In this document: piece after piece, positions 8,644 to 16,969 of the stretch
Layout: the number at the start of each line of letters is the position of its first letter
Position numbering within the stretch: the stretch's first letter is position 1
Origin: a bacterium
Lineage (GTDB): Bacteria; Krumholzibacteriota; Krumholzibacteriia; LZORAL124-64-63
Assembly (NCBI GenBank): GCA_024223715.1
Contig: JAAEOA010000332.1
Span: 1-64,000, forward strand
Length of the DNA stretch: 64,000 bases
Direction: 5' to 3'
Position numbers and translations under genes: made by a program
Notes under the pieces: model-generated
Told to the model about the DNA's origin: nothing
The model's database searches: none
The model's input: the letters and a program-made list of their open reading frames with translations, nothing else

Positions 8644-8673
8644 ACCCGCCCCAAATTAAATTTCGGAGCGGGT
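8644..8673 (-). terminator. Intrinsic terminator after purM
   Basis: On the - strand ACCCGCTCC (8673-8665) pairs with GGGGCGGGT (8652-8644) over nine base pairs including one G-U, with a 12-base A/T-rich loop, followed after three bases by TTTT. It lies about 28 bases past the purM stop. Confidence 0.65.
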
Positions 8674-8700
8674 TCATAAAAAATCACCAGGTTACAAATT

Positions 8701-9714
8701 CTAGAATTTTAGCTCCACTGCTTTATCACCAAAGAAAACTTCACCCAGCAAAACAGCCGAAGATCCTTCAATAGCTGAAAGATCCACAGATGGATTAGCA
8801 ATGACCACCATGCCAATGCCCATGTTGAACACACGATGCATCTCCTCCTGGCTGACATCACCATGGTCCTGAATCAACCGGAAAATGTCGAGGGTTTTAA
8901 AAGCTGTAGTATCCACATGAATACACAAGCCCTTTGGCACAACCCGGGGAATGTTGTCGTAGAATCCACCTCCGGTAATGTGCACCAAGCCATGAACAGA
9001 TTCCCTACCAAAATCCCGCCAAATTTTTCGGACATCGGTCAGATAACTTTTGTGCACTGCCAGCAAGGCTTCACCAACCGAAACACCATTCAGCATTTCG
9101 GGTTTGTCATCTACTGAAAAACCCGCTTTATCGAACAAGACAGCCCTGGCAAGACTGTACCCGTTGGTCTGCAAACCTGTGCTGGGCAAGCCCCACACTT
9201 TATCGCCGGTGGAGATTTTCTGGCCATCGATAACATGTTCAGGCAAAACACGCCCGACCACGGTTCCGGCAAGATCAAATTCACCCTTGCCGTAAACTCC
9301 AGGCATTTCAGCAGTCTCACCACCGAGAAGAGCGCACCCATTTTCACGACAGCCGATGGCAAAACCTTCAATAATTTCCGGCAAAACTGCTTCATCAAGC
9401 TTGCTGGTGGCAAAATAATCTAAAAAGAAGAGGGGCTCTGCACCCTGGACCAGGATATCGTCAACGCAGTGGTTAACCAGATCCTGCCCCACTGTGTTAT
9501 AGACTCCGGCCATTCGGGCGACCATAACCTTGGTACCCACACCATCGACACTGGCAACCATTAAAGGTTCACCCTCAGCTGCTTGGAACAGTCCACCAAA
9601 GGCTCCCATTTCATTCTTTACCCGGGAATCCCAAGTGGAGCGTATGGCGGCTTTGCTACGGCCCAGGGCGCGAGTGGCTGCATCAATGTTCACACCACTG
9701 TCGGCGTATTTCAT
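8701..9714 (-). CDS. purM: Phosphoribosylformylglycinamidine cyclo-ligase (AIR synthetase)
   Basis: PurM closes the imidazole ring in purine synthesis, using ATP to convert FGAM to AIR. 337 residues, normal length. Seen: SVDGVGTK, GQDLVNHCVDDILVQGAEPLFFLDY, LLGGETAEMPG and HITGGGFYDNIPR, all typical of the PurM/ThiL/HypE ATP-binding fold. ATG at 9714 follows GGAGGACTC; an in-frame codon 15 bases further upstream has no such site. It has its own promoter candidate (9767-9795) and terminator (8644-8673), so it is probably monocistronic or read together with the microprotein. Confidence 0.97.
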   Translation of the reverse strand: MKYADSGVNIDAATRALGRSKAAIRSTWDSRVKNEMGAFGGLFQAAEGEPLMVASVDGVGTKVMVARMAGVYNTVGQDLVNHCVDDILVQGAEPLFFLDYFATSKLDEAVLPEIIEGFAIGCRENGCALLGGETAEMPGVYGKGEFDLAGTVVGRVLPEHVIDGQKISTGDKVWGLPSTGLQTNGYSLARAVLFDKAGFSVDDKPEMLNGVSVGEALLAVHKSYLTDVRKIWRDFGRESVHGLVHITGGGFYDNIPRVVPKGLCIHVDTTAFKTLDIFRLIQDHGDVSQEEMHRVFNMGIGMVVIANPSVDLSAIEGSSAVLLGEVFFGDKAVELKF

Positions 9715-9766
9715 GAGTCCTCCGGTCAAACGGGAGTGGGAATAAATTCACTGGTTCATGCCACAG

Positions 9767-9795
9767 ATGATAAGAGAGCCAACCCGAAGGTTCAA
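9767..9795 (-). promoter_or_regulatory. purM promoter candidate
   Basis: On the - strand TTGAAC (9795-9790) and TATCAT (9772-9767) are 17 bases apart; the -10 box matches consensus at 5 of 6 positions and the -35 box at 4 of 6. The predicted start near 9760 gives a leader of about 46 bases. Confidence 0.5.
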
Positions 9796-9832
9796 GGCCC
9801 AGAAACAAAAACATGAAAAAAAGAAGGAAAAA

Positions 9833-10918
9833 TTAGCCTTCTGCGGCATCTGCTTTCAAAGAAAACAAAGAAAGGCGTCGGTTTAAAGCATCCATCACCG
9901 AAAAGACAACAGCCTGTTGTTCATTGTGCAGATTGCTGCAAGAACCAAACAGGGTTTCACTTTTTCGGCCCTCAACCAGATTGACAGCACAAAGAATTAC
10001 ATTTTCATCGCCCAGGTGATCCGATCGAACTTCTTGCAGGTGCAGGACAATTGGATCAACAACAATTTGGGTCAGTGCGTTTAGGGTTGCCCTGGCCACC
10101 AGTACAATCGCACTACCGGAATGATTGGCGCCTTCCTCAATACCCCGAACTTCAACATTGCCGATTTTCAATTGCACTTCAGCCCGCACCAACATGTCTG
10201 AGGCCATGACCCCCACACCGCTGCAAACAACCCGTAAAGGGCCAGCCTCGGCTAGCAAGACGGCGGGAATGGGACCAGCGGATGGTGTTTGAATGGTTTT
10301 GGCGGCCGATTTGTTGTCTTCAGCTGTTTCTTCAGCTGTTTCTTTAGCTGTTTCTTTAGCAGTATCTTCAGCAATATCTTCAGCAATACCTCCAGCAAAA
10401 TTTCCAAACTGATTCAAAGATTCCTGATCCGATCCCTTTGACAGCTCTGATTCAATCTCTGATTTAAGACCTGAGCCCAATCCCAGTCCCGGAAGAGGTT
10501 CATCTTGGAGACCGTCATCATCGGCAGGGTGAAAAGTTACACCGGAAAACTCTGGAGATTGTTCTGGAATAGAAGCAGAAGAAGATTTTTGCACAGGAGT
10601 GGGTTGGGAAATGGCTTCAGTTTGGAGGGAAGAAGGCGTTTTCTCCGATCCTGAGTCTGCCTCAGCCCCGTTGTCCAGGACTTGAACCACCCCTATCTTC
10701 TTATAGAAAACATCCATTTCCAGCCGGGCTTTTAACAAACTCTCAACATCGCGCACAATATGGCGCGGCTCCCGGTCCATACCAGCCACTACGTGGACAC
10801 CCGAGACTTCTCCCTCGGCATCCAGATCAATTTTGCACTGCAGAACACCCTTGATGGAACTAATCCATCGTTGAGCATCAAATACCCAGGCATCCCGCTC
10901 GTTGGGGTCCCACTCCAA
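9833..10918 (-). CDS. Unknown protein with low-complexity linker and two folded ends
   Basis: A 361-residue protein of unknown function. Residues 1-85 form a compact alpha/beta region containing PRHIVRDVESLL, reminiscent of small ACT/BON-like domains in uncharacterised proteins. Residues 85-225 are acidic and Ser/Pro/Glu-rich with a tetrapeptide repeat (ETAE/ETAK/EDIA, about 180-201). Residues 228-355 form a second folded region with alternating beta strands (PLRVVCSGVGV, VRGIEEG, HLQEVRSD). No signal peptide or membrane helix is seen, so it is probably cytosolic. The start is TTG, preceded by AAGGAG six bases upstream. It ends before purM with no clear terminator. The family assignment of either end is a guess. 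Confidence 0.75.
   Translation of the reverse strand: MEWDPNERDAWVFDAQRWISSIKGVLQCKIDLDAEGEVSGVHVVAGMDREPRHIVRDVESLLKARLEMDVFYKKIGVVQVLDNGAEADSGSEKTPSSLQTEAISQPTPVQKSSSASIPEQSPEFSGVTFHPADDDGLQDEPLPGLGLGSGLKSEIESELSKGSDQESLNQFGNFAGGIAEDIAEDTAKETAKETAEETAEDNKSAAKTIQTPSAGPIPAVLLAEAGPLRVVCSGVGVMASDMLVRAEVQLKIGNVEVRGIEEGANHSGSAIVLVARATLNALTQIVVDPIVLHLQEVRSDHLGDENVILCAVNLVEGRKSETLFGSCSNLHNEQQAVVFSVMDALNRRLSLFSLKADAAEG
10317..10400. repeat. Seven tandem copies of a 12-bp unit
   Basis: Units start at 10317, 10329, 10341, 10353, 10365, 10377 and 10389, reading TCTTCAGCTGTT with drift to TCTTCAGCAATA and CCTCCAGCAAAA. They are in frame with the unknown gene on the - strand and encode the acidic tetrapeptide repeat of its linker. 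The first and second copies are identical, as are the fifth and sixth, suggesting recent slippage. Confidence 0.85.
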
Positions 10919-11053
10919 GACGTGCTCCTTAGTTGCACAGCAAAAAACCGCAGGGAATGTTATTCGTCATTCCAATAATTCCGACCTGTGACTGGACTGA
11001 AAACCAATGTCAAAGCAAGAATATGCAGTAAAAGTTGTTTTCCATCAAAGGAT

Positions 11054-11062
11054 ATTATCACA
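11054..11062 (-). promoter_or_regulatory. Possible extended -10 promoter of the 361-residue protein gene
   Basis: On the - strand TG-T-GATAAT reads from 11062 to 11054: an extended -10 with a 5-of-6 hexamer. No good -35 box lies at the right distance, which extended -10 promoters can tolerate. The leader would be about 130 bases. Confidence 0.28.
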
Positions 11063-11121
11063 GTCCAATAAACCGCACAACCTGATCTTTGCAAAATCCT
11101 TCTTTTTCATGATTTCTTTAG

Positions 11122-11158
11122 AAAACGGTCCCGCTCCAGTATGGAATGGGACCGTTTT
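11122..11158. terminator. Strong two-way intrinsic terminator
   Basis: AAAACGGTCCC (11122-11132) and GGGACCGTTTT (11148-11158) are perfectly complementary over 11 bases with a 15-base loop. On the - strand it ends the argS-pfkB transcript, the PfkB gene stopping 20 bases before it. Confidence 0.8.
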
Positions 11159-11178
11159 AGTCATTCTCTGACAGGCTC

Positions 11179-12087
11179 CTAGGGAACCATCATACTTTTC
11201 AGAGTTTTCATTCGTTCGCTATAGGCCTGGTCGTCAATTTTCAGAAGACCCTCCATGCTGAACCCCTCCGGACAGAAACTGGCCGTCACGGTACCATCGA
11301 GCATAGCTTGGCGGAAAACACCATCGGAGGAGTCCCGATGGGCATTAGCCTCTGAAAGCGAGCGCATAAAACCACCGGCAAAACAATCTCCGGCTCCTGT
11401 GGGATCGATCACATCGTCCAGAATTATGGCCGGGACCGAAAGCACACTTTCGCGACCAAAGAACAGGGCTCCGTGTTCACCTTTTTTGACAATAACCAAT
11501 TGTGGGCCCATGGCGCGAATATCTTCTGCAGCATGAGCAAGGCTGCGTTTGCCGCTGATCAGACGGGCTTCACTGTCATTTACCAACAGGACGTCCACCT
11601 TGGCCAGAACCTTGGCCAGATCGTCGGGAGTGGATTCAATCCAGAGGTTCATGGTATCGAGAGCCACCAGCTGAGGATTGTTCATGGTCTCCAGAACATG
11701 CAACTGCAGAGCAGGATGAATGTTAGCCAGGAACAGATATTCGCTGTTACGCCATTGATCTGGGATTTCCGGTTGGAAATCAGCAAAAACACCCAATTCA
11801 GTGGCCAGAGTATCACGGTCAATCATGTCTGCATGATAGCGGCCGGACCAATGGAAACTCTTTCCTTCAACTTTTTGAATCCCGCTAATATCTGCCCCGT
11901 GGCTGGCCAGTAAATCCAGGTCAGATTGCAGGAAGTCGTCTCCCACCACTCCCACACAACGCACATCAGCTTTACCAAGAGTGGCAATAGAGAAAAAGCT
12001 TGCACTTCCCCCCAATTGGCGGTCCCGCTTTTCACGGTGGGTTTCAACGGTATCGTAAGCAACAGATCCAACGACGAGAATGGACAT
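11179..12087 (-). CDS. PfkB-family carbohydrate/nucleoside kinase
   Basis: A 302-residue ribokinase-fold kinase that phosphorylates a sugar or nucleoside with ATP. Seen: the N-terminal GGSAS substrate signature near residue 30 and the C-terminal DPTGAGDCFAGGF with the catalytic Asp and the anion hole. The substrate cannot be read from sequence. ATG at 12087 begins one base after the argS stop (12089-12091), so an upstream in-frame start inside argS is unlikely; the ribosome site (AAGAAGGG) is modest. It is the last gene of the run polyprenyl synthase, rsfS, argS, pfkB and ends at the strong terminator 11122-11158. Confidence 0.9.
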   Translation of the reverse strand: MSILVVGSVAYDTVETHREKRDRQLGGSASFFSIATLGKADVRCVGVVGDDFLQSDLDLLASHGADISGIQKVEGKSFHWSGRYHADMIDRDTLATELGVFADFQPEIPDQWRNSEYLFLANIHPALQLHVLETMNNPQLVALDTMNLWIESTPDDLAKVLAKVDVLLVNDSEARLISGKRSLAHAAEDIRAMGPQLVIVKKGEHGALFFGRESVLSVPAIILDDVIDPTGAGDCFAGGFMRSLSEANAHRDSSDGVFRQAMLDGTVTASFCPEGFSMEGLLKIDDQAYSERMKTLKSMMVP

Positions 12088-12088
12088 T

Positions 12089-13840
12089 CTATTTACCCTT
12101 CTTTTCCATGGCTTCGGGAGCGTCAACACCCAGCAAATCAAGAACAACCCGCAGAACATGGCGTGTCACCAGGCCGAGCTGCAGACGGCTTTGAGCCACA
12201 TCCGGCTCGGTCTCTATAATTTTCAGTACTTTGCATTCATGGTAGAACCTGTGGTAAAGCTCTGCCACTTCCTTGATGTATCCGGTCAAACGATGCGGTT
12301 CTCTTGCCCGGGCCGCTGAAACAATCACATGAGGCAGGCGAATGAGCTCCTGCACCAGTTCCCATTCTTCTTTTGTCTTCAGCATATTTAGGAATTTCGA
12401 CGAAGGTTCCAGGGTTTTCATACCCGCCTCTTCGGCTTTGGCAATCAGCGAACAAATTCGGGCATGAGCATATTTCACATAGAAAACCGGATTGCTGTTA
12501 GACTGTTCTTTGGCCAAATCAAGATCAAAATCCAAATGACTGTTGGGCTTGCGAGTCAGGAAAATGTACTTGGCAACATCAGGCCCCACATCTTCCATAA
12601 GGGCATCCATGGTCACAAACTGCCCTTTGCGTTTGGACATGTTCATGGGTTTGCCATCTTCAATGAAAGTGACCTGTTGCAGAATTTGAATTTCCAGCCA
12701 GTCACCACTAATATCCAAAGCCTCCATAGCCCCCTTCATGCGCTGAATGTAGCCATGATGATCTGGACCCCAAAAATCGATGGCGTGTTCGAAACCGCGC
12801 TGGAATTTATGGTAATGATAGGCAATATCGGCCAGGAAATAGGTTGGCATGCCATCGGCCCGAACCACAACCCGGTCTTTTTCATCGCCAAATTCGGTAG
12901 ACCGGAACCAGGTTGCCTCTTCTTCTTCATAAATGGAGCCAAGTTTTTTCAGCCGTTCCAGAGCCCGGTCCAACCGTTTGGTTTCGTGCAATTCACTTTC
13001 AAAATACCAAGTATCGAATTGTAATCCAAAACGACGGCAGGTCTCACGCTGCCAACTGAGAATTTTCATCAGAGCATATTTACTGAAGGACCCGACAGAT
13101 TCGTCTTCCTCAAGCTTTCGCCAATCTTCAGCATTGCCAGCCGGTGGTTGAACCCGCTGGAAACTTTCATCATCAAAAGCCTTGGCAGCTTTTTGAATGC
13201 TTTCTGTATCCTGTTCCATAAGTTCAGCAGCCATGATTTCCAGATAACGCCCCTGGTACCCGCCTTCTGGAAATTCATTTTCAATGCCCATCAGCTGCAA
13301 ATAATGAGAGCGCAGGCTGCGTCCCAGTAACTTCACCTGGCGCCCGGCGTCGTTAACGTAATACTCTGCATGAGAATCGTAACCAATGGCTGCCAAAAGA
13401 TTTACAAGACACATACCAAAAGCTCCCGCACGAGCGGAAACCACATTCAAAGGCCCTGTTGGGTTGGCACTAATGAATTCAACATTGATGCGTTTGTCGG
13501 CACCGGTTTTTATATCCTCGAGAGAACCATTGGGGTCCCATACCGAGAGAAGAAGTTCAATGCGATGCTGTTCGGCTATGCGAAAATTGATAAAACCAGG
13601 GCCGGCAATTTCCACCGACTCAATAATCTCTTTGGGAAGCACAATGTCTGCAGCAATATTGCCAGCCAATTCTCTGGGATTAATTTTCAGCCGTCCGCCG
13701 AGCATGAGAGCCAAATTTGCACTCAAATCACCGTGGCTGCGATCACGAGGCTTTTCCAGTTCCACATCAACATCTTCTTCAAAGATGCCATATTTCTCAA
13801 CAGTGGCCAGAAGGGCCGATTTTATTAGATCCTCAAGCAT
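12089..13840 (-). CDS. argS: Arginyl-tRNA synthetase with altered HIGH motif
   Basis: ArgRS charges tRNA-Arg. 583 residues, normal length. Seen: an N-terminal Arg-specific domain (1-110), the catalytic Rossmann core beginning EFISANPTGP, the second signature MSKRKGQFVT (about 385), and a C-terminal DALR anticodon-binding domain (about 460-583). The oddity is at residues 131-135: where most ArgRS have LHVGH (the HIGH motif), this one has LNVVS, with otherwise well conserved flanks and an uninterrupted frame. The second motif is intact, and sequence conservation elsewhere argues against a pseudogene. This may be a lineage-specific ArgRS form; I recall similar replacements but cannot verify. It lies 15 bases after rsfS and one base before the PfkB gene. 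Confidence 0.95.
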   Translation of the reverse strand: MLEDLIKSALLATVEKYGIFEEDVDVELEKPRDRSHGDLSANLALMLGGRLKINPRELAGNIAADIVLPKEIIESVEIAGPGFINFRIAEQHRIELLLSVWDPNGSLEDIKTGADKRINVEFISANPTGPLNVVSARAGAFGMCLVNLLAAIGYDSHAEYYVNDAGRQVKLLGRSLRSHYLQLMGIENEFPEGGYQGRYLEIMAAELMEQDTESIQKAAKAFDDESFQRVQPPAGNAEDWRKLEEDESVGSFSKYALMKILSWQRETCRRFGLQFDTWYFESELHETKRLDRALERLKKLGSIYEEEEATWFRSTEFGDEKDRVVVRADGMPTYFLADIAYHYHKFQRGFEHAIDFWGPDHHGYIQRMKGAMEALDISGDWLEIQILQQVTFIEDGKPMNMSKRKGQFVTMDALMEDVGPDVAKYIFLTRKPNSHLDFDLDLAKEQSNSNPVFYVKYAHARICSLIAKAEEAGMKTLEPSSKFLNMLKTKEEWELVQELIRLPHVIVSAARAREPHRLTGYIKEVAELYHRFYHECKVLKIIETEPDVAQSRLQLGLVTRHVLRVVLDLLGVDAPEAMEKKGK

Positions 13841-13855
13841 TTTCGATTCCGTTTC

Positions 13856-14356
13856 TCAGTCGTTTTGGGCCATATCGGCGCCAGTTTTAAAATTCATTTC
13901 CGGGTGACGAGCTTTTACCTCATCATCCTGATACCATTCTGGTGTCACATCAAGACGCATTCCATCGGCCCAAAGACGTTCAAGCTGGAAATACTCGCGG
14001 GCTTCTTCCTGAAAGATATGCACAACCACATCAAAGTAATCCAGCAAAGACCATTTGCCAGTTTCCTGGCCTTCAATGCCTTTGGGTTTTTGCCCGATAT
14101 AAGAAAGCTCTTTGTTTACATGGCGGGCAATGGCCTGAACTTGTTTGGTGGTTTTACCCGACGCAACAACGAAGAAATCACAGACATCGCTGCGGCCACG
14201 TAAATCAAGGACAAGAACACCTTCTCCCTGTTTTTCCATTATGTGCCAGCAAACCCGCTCCGCCAAAGTCCAGGAGGCGGTATCGTCGGGAATGTTGAAT
14301 TGGGACTCAGGTGCTGTTTCGGTCAAGTCACTGTTTTCAGGCAATTTGTCGCTCAT
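13856..14356 (-). CDS. rsfS: Ribosomal silencing factor RsfS (Iojap family)
   Basis: RsfS binds ribosomal protein uL14 and blocks subunit joining when nutrients are scarce. 166 residues, longer than the usual 105-120 because of an N-terminal extension of about 25 residues rich in acidic and polar residues. The conserved core runs from about residue 30: VLDLRG, SDVCDFFVVASGKTTKQVQAIA, EGQETGKWSLLDYFDVVVHIF, and REYFQLERLW. ATG follows AGGAAGAATAAA. It sits ten bases after the polyprenyl synthase stop and 15 bases before argS. In many bacteria rsfS neighbours nadD; that gene is not in this window. Confidence 0.95.
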   Translation of the reverse strand: MSDKLPENSDLTETAPESQFNIPDDTASWTLAERVCWHIMEKQGEGVLVLDLRGRSDVCDFFVVASGKTTKQVQAIARHVNKELSYIGQKPKGIEGQETGKWSLLDYFDVVVHIFQEEAREYFQLERLWADGMRLDVTPEWYQDDEVKARHPEMNFKTGADMAQND

Positions 14357-14366
14357 TTTATTCTTC

Positions 14367-15371
14367 CTAGTTCAATCGGTTGATGACATATTCAACGGCT
14401 ACAGCCAAGAGATCTTTCTGGGCACCATTGGCCACAGGCCCCAAAGCTGATTTGGCGTCTTCTCCAAATTCCCGGGCTTTGGCAAATGAATAATCGACCC
14501 CGCCAAAATCGGTCACAAAGGTTTTCACTTCTGCCCAGGCCTCTGCTCTTTTGGCTGTATCTTTTTCGGCAGCCAATTCACCAATTCTCTTTTTGGCTTT
14601 TTCATCGGCATTGCGCCAGGCAGCAATCAGGGGCAATGTAATTCGCCCCTCTTCCCAATCCTGTCCTGTAGGCTTGCCTAACCGGCGCTCGTCACCAAGA
14701 TAATCAAAAATATCATCGGTGATTTGAAAAACCATGCCGGTTTTTGCCCCAAACTCACCAAAAACTTCTTCGACGGGTGCCAAATCAGGATTTAAGCTGG
14801 CACCAATTCGACAACTGTTCTCAATGAGAGACGCTGTTTTTTGGTAGATGATTTGCAAATACCGCTCTTCGGTGATGGCCATGTCAAACCTGTGTTCGAG
14901 TTGTAGCATTTCCGCTTCACTCATCAGTACAGTGGTTCGAGCCAGCAACTCAACAGAATGATGCTGCCCTGCCATACACAAAGTGTGCAAAGCCTTACTG
15001 TATAGATAATCTCCCATAATGAGGGCAGCGCTGGAACCAAACTGTACATTGACCGCAGGCAGGCCCCGCCGAGTCAGGGCCTCATCAATAAAATCATCAT
15101 GCACCAGTGTGGCGGTATGGACCAGTTCCACACAGGCGGCCGCACCAATGGCCTCTTCGGCAATTCCATTTTCATTCTGGGCCGAAAGCAATAACAGAGT
15201 GGGCCTGAATTTTTTGCTCTTACCCTTGAGAATGTGTTCGCAAATGGCCCGGGTCATGGGGCTGTCCCCATCGGTGATTCGACGGAACTCGGTATCCACC
15301 TTCTTCAGAGATGGGCCAATTTTGCGCTGTAGAGTGATCAGCTTGATGCGTTCGCGATCCATCAGGGACAT
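14367..15371 (-). CDS. Long-chain trans-polyprenyl diphosphate synthase
   Basis: A 334-residue head-to-tail prenyltransferase extending an allylic diphosphate with IPP. Seen: the first aspartate-rich motif HDDFID (Asp92, 93 and 96) followed by RRG, and the second TDDIFD. The residues before the first motif are HTATLV: by family rules a small residue (Ala) at position -5 instead of an aromatic allows long chains, so an octaprenyl/heptaprenyl-type product for a quinone tail is likelier than farnesyl diphosphate. ATG at 15371 has GAGAG nine bases upstream; ATG at 15380 does not. It heads the run rsfS, argS, pfkB. Confidence 0.9.
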   Translation of the reverse strand: MSLMDRERIKLITLQRKIGPSLKKVDTEFRRITDGDSPMTRAICEHILKGKSKKFRPTLLLLSAQNENGIAEEAIGAAACVELVHTATLVHDDFIDEALTRRGLPAVNVQFGSSAALIMGDYLYSKALHTLCMAGQHHSVELLARTTVLMSEAEMLQLEHRFDMAITEERYLQIIYQKTASLIENSCRIGASLNPDLAPVEEVFGEFGAKTGMVFQITDDIFDYLGDERRLGKPTGQDWEEGRITLPLIAAWRNADEKAKKRIGELAAEKDTAKRAEAWAEVKTFVTDFGGVDYSFAKAREFGEDAKSALGPVANGAQKDLLAVAVEYVINRLN

Positions 15372-15485
15372 GAAAATCATCTCTCGTAAAAGGACTGGCA
15401 GGCGGATTGCATCCCCCTATTATCAGGAAAATGTCTATCGGGTGAACCGCCCGGATGCTCAAATATTCGCTATTTGACGATTATG

Positions 15486-16487
15486 TCAATCCTCTTTCCC
15501 TCGTTTTTTCGTTACCACCAGAGCCACCAGTACTGAAGACCAGTAAAGCAGCAGAACGGGACCGGCCATCATGACCTGACTGATCACATCAGGAGGGGTC
15601 AAAAGTGCCGAGAGTCCAAAGATTGCCAAAATGGCGTAACGCCAGGTGCGCAAAAGGGTTTTGGGCTTAATGATGCCAATCCAGCTGAGGAAAAGCACCA
15701 GCAGGGGAAGCTGAAAAACCAAACCGAAAGCCAGACATAATTTGCTCACAAAGTCGAAATAACTGCCCACCCCAATAAGAGGTGATAAATAGGCGGTACC
15801 GAAGCTCATCATAAAAAGAATCACCTGCGGGATCACTACTAAAAACCCAAAACTTACTCCTGTGTAAAACAGAAGGGTCGTGACCAGCAGCAAGGGGGTG
15901 ATAACTTTTTTCTCTTTGGAATAAAGCCCTGGCATAATGAACATGTAAATCCGGAAGAATATAAACGGAGCCACTACAAATAACCCAAGGGCTGCGGCAA
16001 GCTTTAAGCGCACCAGAAAAGCCTCATTGGGAGCTGTAAAATAGACACCTTGATCTTTAATGGGATTCACCAGTAAATCCAGCAGATCGGCCGAAATAAA
16101 CCAACAAATAATGGTGGCTGCAAGCCCGGCAATAAGGGATTGGATCAGGGTTTTGCGCAGGTCTTCAAGATGATCAACAAAGGTAAGGTTTTTTTCCCCC
16201 CGGGATTCCACCAGGTCCTCTTCAAGTTCCTTTTGAATATCGCTATCCATGACATCGTCAGACGGACTTGGGTCTGAATCGGACTCCTGGCTACCTGGCT
16301 CGCTCAGGGGATGATCCTTATTAGGCTTTAAACCATCAAACCCAAGCTGATCCCGGGGACCGGTTTGATCTTCAGGACTTTCATCCGGATTCAGGTCATA
16401 CAAATCATCGCCGGGATTTTTTTTGCCGGGATTATTGTCATCTGAATTATTGCCATCTGTTTTTTTGTCGTCGGGGAAATCTGTCAC
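15486..16487 (-). CDS. tatC: Sec-independent translocase TatC with acidic N-terminal extension
   Basis: TatC is the receptor of the twin-arginine translocase, recognising folded precursors at the inner membrane. The conserved part starts at FVDHLEDLRK (103-112) and has six membrane segments; the conserved PGLYSKEK loop and TPPD near the last segment are present. The first about 100 residues are unusual: strongly acidic, rich in Asp, Asn, Pro and Ser, with no family counterpart, so the protein is 333 residues instead of about 240-260. GTG at 16487 overlaps the nrdR stop as GTGA. An internal ATG (16250) could give a shorter form, but no good ribosome site precedes it. No tatA/tatB in the window. 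Confidence 0.93.
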   Translation of the reverse strand: MTDFPDDKKTDGNNSDDNNPGKKNPGDDLYDLNPDESPEDQTGPRDQLGFDGLKPNKDHPLSEPGSQESDSDPSPSDDVMDSDIQKELEEDLVESRGEKNLTFVDHLEDLRKTLIQSLIAGLAATIICWFISADLLDLLVNPIKDQGVYFTAPNEAFLVRLKLAAALGLFVVAPFIFFRIYMFIMPGLYSKEKKVITPLLLVTTLLFYTGVSFGFLVVIPQVILFMMSFGTAYLSPLIGVGSYFDFVSKLCLAFGLVFQLPLLVLFLSWIGIIKPKTLLRTWRYAILAIFGLSALLTPPDVISQVMMAGPVLLLYWSSVLVALVVTKKRGKED

Positions 16488-16951
16488 AGGGTTTCATCTT
16501 TCCCACCCTGCAAATCCGTCAGCAGGGAAAAAAATTCGTCAATACTCTGGAAGTGCCGGTAAACCGAAGCAAAGCGGACGTAAGCCACTTCATCAAGACC
16601 CTTGAGTTCTTCCAGTACAAAATGGCCAATAGTTTCACTGGGGACTTCACGGCGGCCTGAAGAAGCCAGCCTCTGCTCCACATGATCAACAATGATTTCG
16701 ATTTCTTCCAGAGTCACTGGCCGTTTCTCGCAGGCTTTGGTAACTCCGATAATAACTTTATTCCGGTGATATGAAACCCGTCCACCACTACGTTTGACCA
16801 CAATAACGGGTCGCATTTCAACACCTTCATAAGTGGTAAAACGCTCTTCACAATGAAGACATTCCCGCCGACGGCGCACCGCTCGTCCATCACGAACGGC
16901 ACGCGAATCAACGACTTTATCTTCATCGTGGCTGCAACGGGGACATTTCAA
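16484..16951 (-). CDS. nrdR: Transcriptional repressor NrdR
   Basis: NrdR represses ribonucleotide reductase genes in response to dATP/ATP. 155 residues, standard. Seen: an N-terminal zinc ribbon (Cys3, Cys6, Cys31, Cys34), the following FTTYEGVE, and an ATP-cone domain (about 47-137: VVKRSGG onward). It starts 18 bases after glyA; glyA-nrdR adjacency is common in bacteria. It overlaps tatC by four bases. No nrd gene and no clear NrdR box pair were seen here, so its targets lie elsewhere. Confidence 0.96.
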   Translation of the reverse strand: MKCPRCSHDEDKVVDSRAVRDGRAVRRRRECLHCEERFTTYEGVEMRPVIVVKRSGGRVSYHRNKVIIGVTKACEKRPVTLEEIEIIVDHVEQRLASSGRREVPSETIGHFVLEELKGLDEVAYVRFASVYRHFQSIDEFFSLLTDLQGGKDETL

Positions 16952-16969
16952 AAGATCATCCTTCAGCGA

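Noticed and set aside
10317..10400. 12-bp repeats as a CRISPR array
   Set aside because: Units abut without spacers and are in frame with a coding region.
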